Positions 54,496 through 63,068 of a stretch of 64,000 bases of DNA are shown one piece after another. Where the stretch lies: the NCBI GenBank assembly GCA_005774545.1, contig VAUL01000002.1:1-64000 (forward strand), given 5' to 3'. The stretch is from Deltaproteobacteria bacterium (GTDB lineage: Bacteria; Desulfobacterota; Desulfuromonadia; Desulfuromonadales; BM103). Every line of letters begins with the position of its first letter. Positions within the stretch are counted from its first letter, which is position 1. The position numbers and the translations under genes were made by a program. The notes under the pieces are model-generated. The model did no database searches, had not been told where the DNA came from, and worked only from the letters and a program-made list of their open reading frames with translations.

Positions 54496-55429
54496 GCAGC
54501 CCCGGGTCGAGCGGCTTGCGGCCGGCGGCGATGGTCTCCTCGAGATCGGTCAGCACCAGGCTGCCGCAGCGCAGGCCGAGCATTTTGCCGCTTTCCCCGG
54601 CCAGCAGCGCCTCCACCGCCGCCACCCCGAAGCGCGCCGCCAGGAGCCGGTCGAAAGTCGACGGCGACCCGCCCCGCTGGTAGTGGCCGAGGACCATGAT
54701 GCGGGTTTCGAAGCCGATCCGGTCCTTGATCTGGTCGGCGATCTCCACGGCCTTCCCGGCGCCTTCCGCCACCATGAGGATCGAGTTGTCGCGTCCTTCC
54801 TGGTAACGCCGGCGCAGGGCGGTGCAGATCTGGTCGATGTCGAAGGGGAGTTCGGGGACCAGGGCGTATTCGGCGCCGCTGGCCACCGCCGCGGCGAGGG
54901 CCAGGTAGCCGCAGTTGCGCCCCATGGTTTCGACCACGAAGGTCCGGTCGTGGGAGGAGGCCGTGTCCTTGAGGCAGTCGACGGCATGGATGATGTTGTT
55001 GAGCGCGGTATCGACGCCGAGGGACATGTCGGTGAACGGAATGTCGTTGTCGATCGAGGCGGGGATGGCGATGACCGGGATGCCGCGCTGCCGCAGCGTC
55101 TGGGCCCCGCGGTGCGAGCCGTCGCCGCCGATCACTACCAGCCCTTCGATGCCGAGCCCCTGCAGGTTTTCCGCGGCCAGGCGCTGGCCCGGTTCGGTGA
55201 GCATCTCCCGGCAGCGCGCGCTCTGCAGGAACGTGCCGCCGAGCTGCAGCTTGCCGCTGACCGACTTGGTGGTCAGCAGCTGGTAATTGCGGTCGAGCAC
55301 TCCCTGGTAACCTTTCTGGATGCCGACCACCTCGATGTTGTTGGCCAGCCCCGCCCGCACCACGGCACGAATGGTGGCGTTCATCCCGGAGCAGTCGCCG
55401 CCGCTGGTCAAAACCGCCAGTCGTTTCAT
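54467..55429 (-). CDS. pfkA: ATP-dependent 6-phosphofructokinase
   Basis: 320 residues from ATG 55429. Phosphorylates fructose-6-phosphate. GGDCSGMNATIR at the N-terminus, GGDGS at 101-105 (second Asp of PPi enzymes replaced by Gly, so ATP type), catalytic SIDNDI with Asp127, MGRNCGYLA, and GHYQRGGSP. Length equals bacterial norm. Convergent with hypF, overlapping 29 bases, and divergent from lon. Confidence 0.96.
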   Translation of the reverse strand: MKRLAVLTSGGDCSGMNATIRAVVRAGLANNIEVVGIQKGYQGVLDRNYQLLTTKSVSGKLQLGGTFLQSARCREMLTEPGQRLAAENLQGLGIEGLVVIGGDGSHRGAQTLRQRGIPVIAIPASIDNDIPFTDMSLGVDTALNNIIHAVDCLKDTASSHDRTFVVETMGRNCGYLALAAAVASGAEYALVPELPFDIDQICTALRRRYQEGRDNSILMVAEGAGKAVEIADQIKDRIGFETRIMVLGHYQRGGSPSTFDRLLAARFGVAAVEALLAGESGKMLGLRCGSLVLTDLEETIAAGRKPLDPGLLKLSQTLGI

Positions 55430-55529
55430 AATCCCTCCGTCTCCTGACTTCCCCCGCGGTGGCCATTCCCGCCGGCCCGTCTGAGTAAGTAAAGCAGTTT
55501 GCCCCGGCTTTGTCAAAGTCTTGCCAGGC

Positions 55530-55557
55530 TTGACAGTCCGTCTTAAGTTGTTAATCT
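55530..55557 (+). promoter_or_regulatory. Promoter of lon
   Basis: Perfect -35 TTGACA (55530-55535), 16-base spacer, -10 TAATCT (55552-55557). TGTCAA at 55511-55516 faces the -35 as an inverted copy with 13 bases between. No CIRCE or clear heat-shock sigma site. Confidence 0.6.
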
Positions 55558-55612
55558 GACAATATAAAGTTTCAATTTGCGCGGCATTGCCGCGAGAGGT
55601 GCCCGAAAGGCC

Positions 55613-57997
55613 ATGTCCGAGCCGACCCTGAAGATTCCGTCCAGCCTGCCGATCTATGTCATGCACGAGCATGTGGTCTTCCCGCACATGGTTTTTCCGC
55701 TGTTCGTCAAGGCCGCGCGCCTGGCGGTCATCGAGGAGGCGATGCACCGCGACCACCTGATCGGCCTGGTTTTCTGCCGTGCGGTCGAGGATTGCCGCTA
55801 CGACGATCTGGCGGAAATCGGCACGCTCTGCCGGATCCGCCAGATGGTGCGACTCCCCGAGGGCGGTGCCAAGGTGATCGTCGAGGGGTTGCTGCGCATC
55901 CGGCTGCAGGGGGCGCTGCAGGAGCAGCCCTGGCTGCTGGCGGTGATCGAGGTGGTCGAGGACGAGCCGAGCGCCGGGCTGGTGACCGAGGCGCTGGTGC
56001 AGAGCGTCAACGCCCTGCTCAAGATCGCATTGGCCTACGGCCGGCCGTTGCCCGGGGACGTGCTCAAGATGATCGACCAGATCGATGACCCCGGACGGCT
56101 GGCCGACCTGGTGGCCGTCTACCTCAATCTCGACGTGGCTTTCCAACAGCGGATCCTGGAGACGCTCAATCCCCTCGAACGGCTCAAGGAGGTCTACCTG
56201 CAGCTGACCGGCGAGGTGCAGAAGATGCAGGTGCGCGGCGAGGTGCAGTCGGAGGTGGCGCGGCGCATGGGAAAGACCCAGAAGGAGTACATCCTGCGCG
56301 AGCAGATGCGGCAGATCCAGGAGGAACTCGGTGAAGAGGATCCCCGCCAGGCGGAGTTCGCCGAGCTGCGCCGGCAGGTCGGCGATGCCGGCATGCCGGA
56401 CAGCGTCCTGGCCATCGCCGAGAAGGAGCTGCGGCGCCTGGAGCGGATCAATCCGGCATCGCCTGAGTACACCGTGGCGCGGACCTACATCGAGTACCTC
56501 TGCAGCGTCCCGTGGCGGAAGGCCACCGAGGACCGGCTCGATATCGCCTATGCCCAGCAGGTGCTGGACGAGGACCACTACGATCTGAAGAAGATCAAGG
56601 AGCGCATTCTCGAATATCTGGCGGTCCGTTCGCTGCGGGCCGCCACCAAGGGGCCGATCCTCTGCTTCGTCGGTCCGCCCGGCGTCGGCAAGACCTCGCT
56701 CGGCCGCTCGATCGCCCGCGCCATGGGGCGCAAGTTCATCCGCATCTCCCTCGGCGGCATGAAGGACGAAGCCGAAATCCGCGGCCACCGGCGCACCTAC
56801 ATCGGGGCTCTGCCGGGGCGGATCATCCAGGAGATTTGCCGGGCGGAGGCCAACAACCCGGTGTTCATGCTCGACGAAGTCGACAAGATCGGCCAGGATT
56901 TCCGCGGCGACCCGGCTTCGGCGCTGCTGGAAGTCCTCGATCCGGAGCAGAACGATACCTTCACCGATCACTACCTGGATGTCCCCTTCGATCTCTCCAG
57001 GGTCATGTTCATCGCCACCGCCAACGTCCTCGATCCGGTGCCGTCGGCGCTGCGCGACCGCATGGAGGTCATCTCTCTCCCCGGCTACAGCGAGGAGGAG
57101 AAGCTACAGATCGCCTTCCGCTATCTGATCGCCAAGCAGGTCGAGGAGAACGGTCTGGCGGGCCGCGAATTCACCATCGACGAGGCGGCGCTGAAACGCC
57201 TGATCCGCGACTACACGCGGGAGGCCGGGGTTCGCGGTCTCGACCGCCACATCGCCTCGCTCTGCCGCAAGGTGGCCAAGCAGATCGCCCAGGGGGACGA
57301 GCCCGCCAGGCGGGTCAGCGCCCAAGACCTCGAGGCGTTTCTCGGCCCCCGGCGCTTCTTTGCCAGCGTCGCCGAAGAGGAAGACCGGGTCGGCGTGGCG
57401 ACCGGGCTGGCCTGGACCGAGGCCGGCGGCGACATCATCTTCGTCGAGGCCACCCGCATGGCGGGGAAGGGCGGGCTGATCCTGACCGGCAGTCTCGGCG
57501 AGGTCATGCAGGAATCGGCCCGCGCCGCCCTCTCCTTCGTCCAGGCCAACGCCGCGGCCTTCGGCCTGGCCGCCGAAAGCTTCCCCGAGCAGGATGTCCA
57601 TATCCACGTGCCGTCGGGGGCGATCCCCAAGGACGGGCCGTCGGCCGGGGTGGCCATGGCCGCCGCCCTGGTGTCGCTGTTTGCCAGAATCCCGCTGCGA
57701 CGCGATGTGGCCATGACCGGCGAACTGACCCTGTCCGGGCGCATCCTGCCGGTCGGCGGGATCAAGGAGAAGGTGCTGGCGGCCCGTCGTGCCGGGGTCA
57801 CCACCGTGCTGCTTCCCGGCAAAAACCGCGAGCACCTCGAAGAGGTCGACGAATCGCTGCGGGAGGGGCTGACGATCCGTTTCGTCGAAAGCCTGCCGGA
57901 GATTCTGCAGGCGGCCCTGGCCAGAACGGCCGGCACTCTTGCGGCGCCGGCACCCGGAAGCGAGGTCTCCGCCGGATTTTTCTTCCCGCCCCCCTGA
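55613..57997 (+). CDS. lon: ATP-dependent protease Lon
   Basis: 794 residues from ATG 55613. LonN substrate domain (about 8-200), coiled coil, AAA+ domain with Walker [10 protein letters not shown] (about 356) and Walker [11 protein letters not shown] (about 420), and the Ser-Lys protease: [11 protein letters not shown] (Ser near 676) and [10 protein letters not shown] (Lys near 719). Degrades misfolded and regulatory proteins in the cytoplasm. The C-terminal tail after ILQAALART is slightly long and Ala/Pro-rich. Confidence 0.98.
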   Translation: MSEPTLKIPSSLPIYVMHEHVVFPHMVFPLFVKAARLAVIEEAMHRDHLIGLVFCRAVEDCRYDDLAEIGTLCRIRQMVRLPEGGAKVIVEGLLRIRLQGALQEQPWLLAVIEVVEDEPSAGLVTEALVQSVNALLKIALAYGRPLPGDVLKMIDQIDDPGRLADLVAVYLNLDVAFQQRILETLNPLERLKEVYLQLTGEVQKMQVRGEVQSEVARRMGKTQKEYILREQMRQIQEELGEEDPRQAEFAELRRQVGDAGMPDSVLAIAEKELRRLERINPASPEYTVARTYIEYLCSVPWRKATEDRLDIAYAQQVLDEDHYDLKKIKERILEYLAVRSLRAATKGPILCFVGPPGVGKTSLGRSIARAMGRKFIRISLGGMKDEAEIRGHRRTYIGALPGRIIQEICRAEANNPVFMLDEVDKIGQDFRGDPASALLEVLDPEQNDTFTDHYLDVPFDLSRVMFIATANVLDPVPSALRDRMEVISLPGYSEEEKLQIAFRYLIAKQVEENGLAGREFTIDEAALKRLIRDYTREAGVRGLDRHIASLCRKVAKQIAQGDEPARRVSAQDLEAFLGPRRFFASVAEEEDRVGVATGLAWTEAGGDIIFVEATRMAGKGGLILTGSLGEVMQESARAALSFVQANAAAFGLAAESFPEQDVHIHVPSGAIPKDGPSAGVAMAAALVSLFARIPLRRDVAMTGELTLSGRILPVGGIKEKVLAARRAGVTTVLLPGKNREHLEEVDESLREGLTIRFVESLPEILQAALARTAGTLAAPAPGSEVSAGFFFPPP

Positions 57998-58068
57998 TCC
58001 GGGCTCGACGCGCTCCCCCCGGCAAGGCTAGAATGGAACCCGGACGTCCTGTCCCGGGAGATGCCTGC

Positions 58069-59556
58069 ATGTTGACCAGATGCCTGTTCCTGCTGACTGC
58101 GGTTCTGCTCGCCCCCGTGCTGGCCCTGGCCACGCCCCTGGCCGACAAGGTTGTCGAACACCGGCTGGGCAACGGCCTGCGCCTGCTGATGGTCGAGCGC
58201 CACGACACGCCGACGGTGTCGGCCTACATCACCCTCGGCGTCGGTTCGGTCCACGAGAGCAGCGAAACCCGCGGGGTGGCCCACCTGCTGGAACACATGC
58301 TGTTCAAGGGGACGACGACCCTCGGCACCACCGACTACCGGGCGGAAGAGCCGCTGCTCCTTGAGATCGAACAGGTCGGCAGCGAACTCGACCGTCTGCG
58401 CCTGCAGCCGGCCGCCGACCCGGTGCGCGTGGCCGATCTGGAGGCCCGCCTGAAGACGCTGCAGGAGCAGCACAAGGCCTTCGTGGTCAAGGACGCCTTC
58501 GCCCAGCTTTACAGTGAAAGCGGCGCGGTCGGCTTCAACGCCTTCACCAGCAAGGACATGACCACCTACCTGGTCTCCCTCCCGGCCAACAAGCTGGAGC
58601 TGTGGGCGCTGCTCGAATCGGACCGGATGAAGAACGCCGTGCTCCGCGAGTTCTACACCGAGCGCGACGTCGTTCGCGAAGAGCGGCGGCGCTCCTACGA
58701 GAGCAACCCGGACGGTCTGCTCTACGAGACGCTGGTGTCGACCGCCTTCACCGTCCATCCCTACCGCAACCCGATTATCGGCTGGCATACCGACATCGCC
58801 AACCTGACCCTGGCCGAGACCCGCGACTTCCTGCGCCGCTACTACGCCCCGGTCAATACCACGATCGCCCTGGTCGGCGACTTTCGCGCGGCCGAAGCCG
58901 TGGCGCTGGTCGAGCGCTACTTCGGCGGCATCGCTCCCGGTGAACCGGTGCCGGCGGTAGCGGCGGTGGAGCCGGAACAGGCCGGCGAGAAACGGGTGGC
59001 GATCGAGTTCGATGCCGAGCCGCAGCTGGCCATCGCCTTCCACAAGCCGACCCTGCCGGACCGCGACGATTACGCGTTCGACCTGATCGACCAGGTGCTC
59101 GGTCAGGGGCGGACCTCGCGTCTGTACCGGCGCCTGGTCGAAAAGGAGCAGCTGGCGACCGCGGTTGCGGTCTACGGGGCGCCGGGATCGCGCTATCCCA
59201 ACCTGTTCGTGATCGAAGCCGTCCCGCGCCACCCTCATACCTCCGCCGAGGTCGAGGCGGCCATCCTCGACGAACTCGAGCGGCTGAAGAACGAACCGGT
59301 CAGCGCGACGGAGCTGACCCGGGCCCGCAACCGCCTGCTGACCGACAACCTGCGCGCGCTGCGCAGCAACAGCGGGCTGGCGCGCATGCTCACCACCTAT
59401 CAGGTGCTGGCCGGCGACTGGCGCTACCTCGTCGATTACGAAACCCGGATCGGCGAACTGACGGCCGAGGATCTCCGCGCGACCGCGCAGCGCTGGTTTA
59501 CATCGAAAAACCGCACGGCGGTGACGTTGCAACGTAAAGGCGGTGCTGAGCGATGA
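58069..59556 (+). CDS. M16 zinc peptidase, catalytic member of a pair
   Basis: 495 residues from ATG 58069 (GGGAG eight bases upstream). Signal peptide about 1-21. Zinc motif HLLEH (His72, Glu75, His76) inverted as in M16, and the third ligand downstream in RDVVREERR. An about 65-residue helical insertion lies between HxxEH and NAFTSKDMTTY. Second half domain LGQGRTSRLYRRLVE and AGVTAL-type closing. Its stop codon TGA is inside heptamer repeat C, so its last residues (GAER) are encoded by the repeat. Confidence 0.93.
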   Translation: MLTRCLFLLTAVLLAPVLALATPLADKVVEHRLGNGLRLLMVERHDTPTVSAYITLGVGSVHESSETRGVAHLLEHMLFKGTTTLGTTDYRAEEPLLLEIEQVGSELDRLRLQPAADPVRVADLEARLKTLQEQHKAFVVKDAFAQLYSESGAVGFNAFTSKDMTTYLVSLPANKLELWALLESDRMKNAVLREFYTERDVVREERRRSYESNPDGLLYETLVSTAFTVHPYRNPIIGWHTDIANLTLAETRDFLRRYYAPVNTTIALVGDFRAAEAVALVERYFGGIAPGEPVPAVAAVEPEQAGEKRVAIEFDAEPQLAIAFHKPTLPDRDDYAFDLIDQVLGQGRTSRLYRRLVEKEQLATAVAVYGAPGSRYPNLFVIEAVPRHPHTSAEVEAAILDELERLKNEPVSATELTRARNRLLTDNLRALRSNSGLARMLTTYQVLAGDWRYLVDYETRIGELTAEDLRATAQRWFTSKNRTAVTLQRKGGAER

Positions 59557-59557
59557 G
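59544..59557 (+). repeat. Heptamer repeat locus C (two units)
   Basis: TGCTGAG then CGATGAG, spanning the end of the M16 gene: the second unit supplies the TGA stop (59554-59556). It belongs to the family of loci A, B and D. Confidence 0.7.
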
Positions 59558-59579
59558 TGAATCTCGGGAGAGGCACGGG

Positions 59580-61019
59580 ATGAAGGGAAAGTTGTTGCTG
59601 CGAGCAACGCTCGGTTGGTGTGGCAGTCTGCTGGCACTGCTGGTGACCGCGTGTGCGCCGTCCCTGCCGCAGCGGCCGGAGCAGCTGGCTTACCCGCCGC
59701 TCGAGTTCCGCATTCCGCCGGTCGAGCGTTTCGAACTGGCCAACGGCGTCCGCGTCTACCTGCGCGAGGACAGCGAACTGCCGCTGGTCCAGATCACCGC
59801 CATGATCGGATCCGGCGCCCTGGCGGCGCCGCCGGACCTGACCGGTTTCGACGGTCTGTTCGCCGCGACCCTGCGCACCGGCGGCACTGCCGCCATGCCG
59901 GCGGCTCTCCTGGAGGAACGGCTGGCCTTGCTGGCCGCCGATCTCGCCGGCGACATGGGGCCTTATGCGACCCAGCTGGGCTTGTCGGTGCGACGCGCCG
60001 ATCTGGCCGAGGGACTGGGGATCATGGCGGACCTGTTGCGCCGGCCGGATTTCGCGTCGGACAAGCTGGAACTCGCCCGCCGCAGCGCCCGGGAGGCCGT
60101 GCGGCGCCGCAACGATGATCCGGACGAGATCGCCTCGCGCCTGCTGTCGGCGGCCCTCTATCCCGGTCATCCGCTGGGGGCCTCGCCGACCCTGACCTCG
60201 CTGGACGCCGTGACCCGCGAACATCTGCAGGCCTTCCATCGCGGCCATTTCCGTCCCGACAACCTCTGGGTGGCGGTCTCGGGCGACGTGCGTCGCGCCG
60301 ACCTGCAGCCGCTCCTGGAACAGTTGCTCGGCGACTGGCCCCGGGGCGGGCCGGCCGTCGCCGCTCTGCCGCCGCTGAACCCGCCCCGGGCCGGACTGCT
60401 GCAGGTGGTCGGCAAGGAGGTGCCGCAGGCGACCATTCTGCTCGGCGACCTGGGGCTGACCAAGGAAGACCCGGATCAGTATGCCGCCCGCGTACTGAAT
60501 TTCATCCTCGGCGGCGGCGATTTCAACTCGCGGCTGATGCGCGAAATCCGCTCCGACCGGGGGCTGGCCTATTCGGCCTGGTCGCAGTTCCAGATCGGCC
60601 GGCGCTACCCCGGCCCGGTCATGGCCGGGACGGAGACCAAGAACGCTTCGGCCGTCGAGGTGCTCGGCCTGATCCGCCGGATCATGACCGGGCTGCGCGA
60701 GCAGCCGGTCACGCCGGACGAGTTGCGTACGGCCCGGGAAAGCCTGGTCAACTCCTTCGTGTTCAGCTTCGCCGATCCCCACGCGGTCGTGGTGCAGCGC
60801 ATGCAGCTCGACTTCTACGGCTATCCGGCCGACTACCTGGAGCGCTACCGGGAGCGGATCGCCGCGGTGACCGCGCAGGACGTGCAGCGGGTGGCGCTCA
60901 GGTTCCTGCATCCCGAGCGGCAGCAGATCATCATTGTCGGCGCGCCCGACGAAAACGGTGCGGTGCTGGAGTCGTTCGGCCTGCCGGTGCGGCGGGTGAA
61001 GGCCGAGGAGCTGCCTTAG
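59580..61019 (+). CDS. M16-family lipoprotein, inactive partner
   Basis: 479 residues from ATG 59580 (GGGAGAGG eight bases upstream). Lipoprotein signal with LVTAC (Cys25). M16 fold is clear (FELANGVRVYLRED, LNFILGGGDFNSRLMREIRSDRGLAYS), but where HxxEH should be the sequence is GFDGLFAATLRTGG, so it lacks the zinc site. Such catalytic/noncatalytic pairs form a heterodimer in other bacteria, here presumably in the periplasm. 23 bases after its partner. Confidence 0.9.
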   Translation: MKGKLLLRATLGWCGSLLALLVTACAPSLPQRPEQLAYPPLEFRIPPVERFELANGVRVYLREDSELPLVQITAMIGSGALAAPPDLTGFDGLFAATLRTGGTAAMPAALLEERLALLAADLAGDMGPYATQLGLSVRRADLAEGLGIMADLLRRPDFASDKLELARRSAREAVRRRNDDPDEIASRLLSAALYPGHPLGASPTLTSLDAVTREHLQAFHRGHFRPDNLWVAVSGDVRRADLQPLLEQLLGDWPRGGPAVAALPPLNPPRAGLLQVVGKEVPQATILLGDLGLTKEDPDQYAARVLNFILGGGDFNSRLMREIRSDRGLAYSAWSQFQIGRRYPGPVMAGTETKNASAVEVLGLIRRIMTGLREQPVTPDELRTARESLVNSFVFSFADPHAVVVQRMQLDFYGYPADYLERYRERIAAVTAQDVQRVALRFLHPERQQIIIVGAPDENGAVLESFGLPVRRVKAEELP

Positions 61020-61029
61020 GAGATGTCCG

Positions 61030-61758
61030 TCAGGAGCGACGGGCGGGGTGGTAGCATTCCAGCCGGAACGCGCCGTCTTCCCATACCGCGTAGGAATAGC
61101 GGGTGATCCAGTCGCCGAGGGCGATCAGCTCCCCGCCGGCCAGCTGCTCGTGGAGCGGCTGGTGGAAGTGGCCGGTGACGACCGCCCGCACATCCGCGGC
61201 GAGTTGCGTCTCGGCATAGGGGATGAGGATGTCGCGAGCCGGCCAGCGCCGGCTCTTGTCGTTGCCGGTGCGTCTGCTGGCCCGGCTCATCCGTTCGGCG
61301 ATCGCCCAGGTCCAGGCGGCGGGCAGGAGGCGGATCAGCAGGCGCACGGCGGCGCTGCGCAGGATCGCGCGCAGCAGCCGGTAGCCGCGGTCGGCGGGGT
61401 TGGCCAGATCGCCGTGAACCACCAGGACGCGCCGGCCGTCGAGGTCGATGACGCCGCCGTCGGGGAGCACCCGGCAGGGGAACCGGTTGCGGAAACCCGC
61501 TTCCAGGTGAAAATCGTGGTTCCCCTCGACGTAGACCAGCTGCGTGCCGCCGTGCTGCAGGCGGGCCAGCGCCTCGAACAGGGGGACGTAGGGGGGGAAG
61601 ACCGAATCCGGATAGCCGACCAGGAATTCGCAGATGTCGCCGAGCAAAACGAGCAGGTCGGTGCGCCCTTCCTGGTCGGCAAGGAAGGACAGCAGCGCCC
61701 GGTAATTGTCGTCGTCGGGCCGGCGCAGATGCGCATCGGCCAGGAATACGGCTCTCAT
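61030..61758 (-). CDS. lpxH: UDP-2,3-diacylglucosamine diphosphatase (LpxH-like)
   Basis: 242 residues. Calcineurin-type metallophosphoesterase: LADAHLR (Asp8, His10), LLGDICEF (Asp), GNHDFH, VVHGD and GHFHQP, giving the two-metal site. LpxH makes lipid X in lipid A synthesis; the overall spacing fits LpxH better than general phosphatases. Here GNHDF replaces GNRDF of E. coli LpxH. Peripheral, inner face of the membrane. Convergent with the M16 pair. Confidence 0.85.
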   Translation of the reverse strand: MRAVFLADAHLRRPDDDNYRALLSFLADQEGRTDLLVLLGDICEFLVGYPDSVFPPYVPLFEALARLQHGGTQLVYVEGNHDFHLEAGFRNRFPCRVLPDGGVIDLDGRRVLVVHGDLANPADRGYRLLRAILRSAAVRLLIRLLPAAWTWAIAERMSRASRRTGNDKSRRWPARDILIPYAETQLAADVRAVVTGHFHQPLHEQLAGGELIALGDWITRYSYAVWEDGAFRLECYHPARRS

Positions 61759-61890
61759 GCGGGCACTATAGGGAGGGGGGCGGGGCAAGTCAACCGTGGG
61801 CCGCGGCGCCTTTTCAGGAACGCCGCCACGTGATAACGTGACATGTTGCGGCCGGTTCCGCCGCCTTTCTCTCTTCGTTCCGGAGGCCCC

Positions 61891-62928
61891 GTGAGCATCG
61901 ACCTGACCCGTTCGGCGGCGTTTTCCGCCGGCTTCATCGAATGGCTGCGCGGCAAATCGCCGATTCTCATCGTCACCCACGACCACCCCGATCCGGATGC
62001 CCTGGCGACCGCCTATGCCCTGCGGCACCTGATCCTGATGAAGACCGGCCAGTCGGCCGTGATCGCGTTCGACGGCATGATCGGCCGCAGCGAGAACCGG
62101 GCGATGGTTCGCGAACTCGAGATCGAAACGGTCGCGCTCGGCACCCTCGACCTCGATGAATTCGCCGTCGTCTGCATGGTCGACGCCCAGCCGGGAACCG
62201 GCAACACCTCGCTGCCGGCGACCTGCCGGGTCGATCTGGTCATCGACCACCACCCCCTGCGCGAGGCGACCGGCGCCTGCCGCTGGGTCGACGTGCGCCC
62301 CGAATACGGGGCCGCGGCCAGCATCCTCTTCGAGTACCTGCTGGCCCACGACCTGATCATCGCCACCAGGCTGGCGACCAGCCTCTTCTACGCCATCAAG
62401 TCGGAGACCCAGAGCCTGGGTCGCGAATGGGGGCCCGCCGACCGCGATGCCTATCGCAGTCTGCTGCCGTTGTGCAACAACCGGATCCTCTACCGCATCA
62501 CGCATCCGTCGCTCCCCCAGGGGTATTTCGCCAGGGTCAACACCGCCCTGGAAAGCGCCCGGATCTACGACGACGCCCTGATTTTCGACCTCGGAGAAGT
62601 CGACCAGCCGGAGATCGTCGCCGAGATGGCCGATTTCCTGCTGCGCGCCGAGGGGGTCGAAACCGTGCTCGGCATGGCGGAATGCGACGGGGAGGGGGTC
62701 CTGTCGTTGCGTACCAGCGATTTTTCCGTCAATGCCGGGGTGCTGATCCAGCAGGTCGTGGCCGGTGCCGGTTCGGCCGGGGGCCACAACCTGGTCGCGG
62801 GGGGGCAGCTTCCCGGCTTCCCCGCCGCCCCCGCCGGCCGTGCCGCTCTTAAGGCCGGCCTGGTGCAGCGCTTCCTCGCCGCGCTCGGCAAGGAGGCGCT
62901 GCCGCCGCGCCCGCTCCTGCCTGAATGA
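61891..62928 (+). CDS. DHH-family phosphoesterase (NrnA-like oligoribonuclease/pAp phosphatase)
   Basis: 345 residues from GTG 61891 (GGAGG four bases upstream; ATG 61843 in frame has no ribosome site). DHH domain: VTHDHPDPDALATAYAL (metal Asp/His), MVDAQPG (Asp), VIDHHPLRE (DHH). C-terminal DHHA1 with AGGHNLVAGG, close to the usual GGGHxxAAG. Would degrade nanoRNA and pAp, or linear/cyclic dinucleotides in the GdpP/PDE branch. Ends just before repeat locus D. Confidence 0.85.
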   Translation: MSIDLTRSAAFSAGFIEWLRGKSPILIVTHDHPDPDALATAYALRHLILMKTGQSAVIAFDGMIGRSENRAMVRELEIETVALGTLDLDEFAVVCMVDAQPGTGNTSLPATCRVDLVIDHHPLREATGACRWVDVRPEYGAAASILFEYLLAHDLIIATRLATSLFYAIKSETQSLGREWGPADRDAYRSLLPLCNNRILYRITHPSLPQGYFARVNTALESARIYDDALIFDLGEVDQPEIVAEMADFLLRAEGVETVLGMAECDGEGVLSLRTSDFSVNAGVLIQQVVAGAGSAGGHNLVAGGQLPGFPAAPAGRAALKAGLVQRFLAALGKEALPPRPLLPE

Positions 62929-62937
62929 TTGTAGCAG

Positions 62938-63028
62938 TGCCGGACAACGAGCAATGAGTGCCGGGTCAGCGTCCCTGGGGGAAATAGGGTTTTCTCATCG
63001 CTCAGCACTCATCGCCCGGCACTCGCTT
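62938..63028. repeat. Heptamer repeat locus D, inverted repeat
   Basis: Left arm: TGCCGGA, CAACGAG, CAATGAG, TGCCGGG (62938-62965). Right arm, inverted: CTCATCG, CTCAGCA, CTCATCG, CCCGGCA, CTCGCTT (62994-63028). Same units as locus B. It fills the gap between the phosphoesterase and the amidase promoter. Confidence 0.88.
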
Positions 63029-63030
63029 CA

Positions 63031-63060
63031 TTGACACTCCCGGCGGTGTGACGGTATAAA
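63031..63060 (+). promoter_or_regulatory. Promoter of the amidase gene, giving an almost leaderless mRNA
   Basis: Perfect -35 TTGACA (63031-63036), 18-base spacer, -10 TATAAA (63055-63060). The ATG follows at 63069, where transcription itself would start; no ribosome site exists. Confidence 0.8.
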
Positions 63061-63068
63061 CGGGCGCC

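Noticed and set aside
54467-56971. Long minus-strand frame extending pfkA to about 830 residues
   Set aside because: The extra N-terminal part is antisense to lon and crosses the lon promoter; ATG 55429 gives a normal 320-residue PfkA.
61843-61890. DHH phosphoesterase start at ATG 61843
   Set aside because: No ribosome site there; GTG 61891 has GGAGG at ideal distance.
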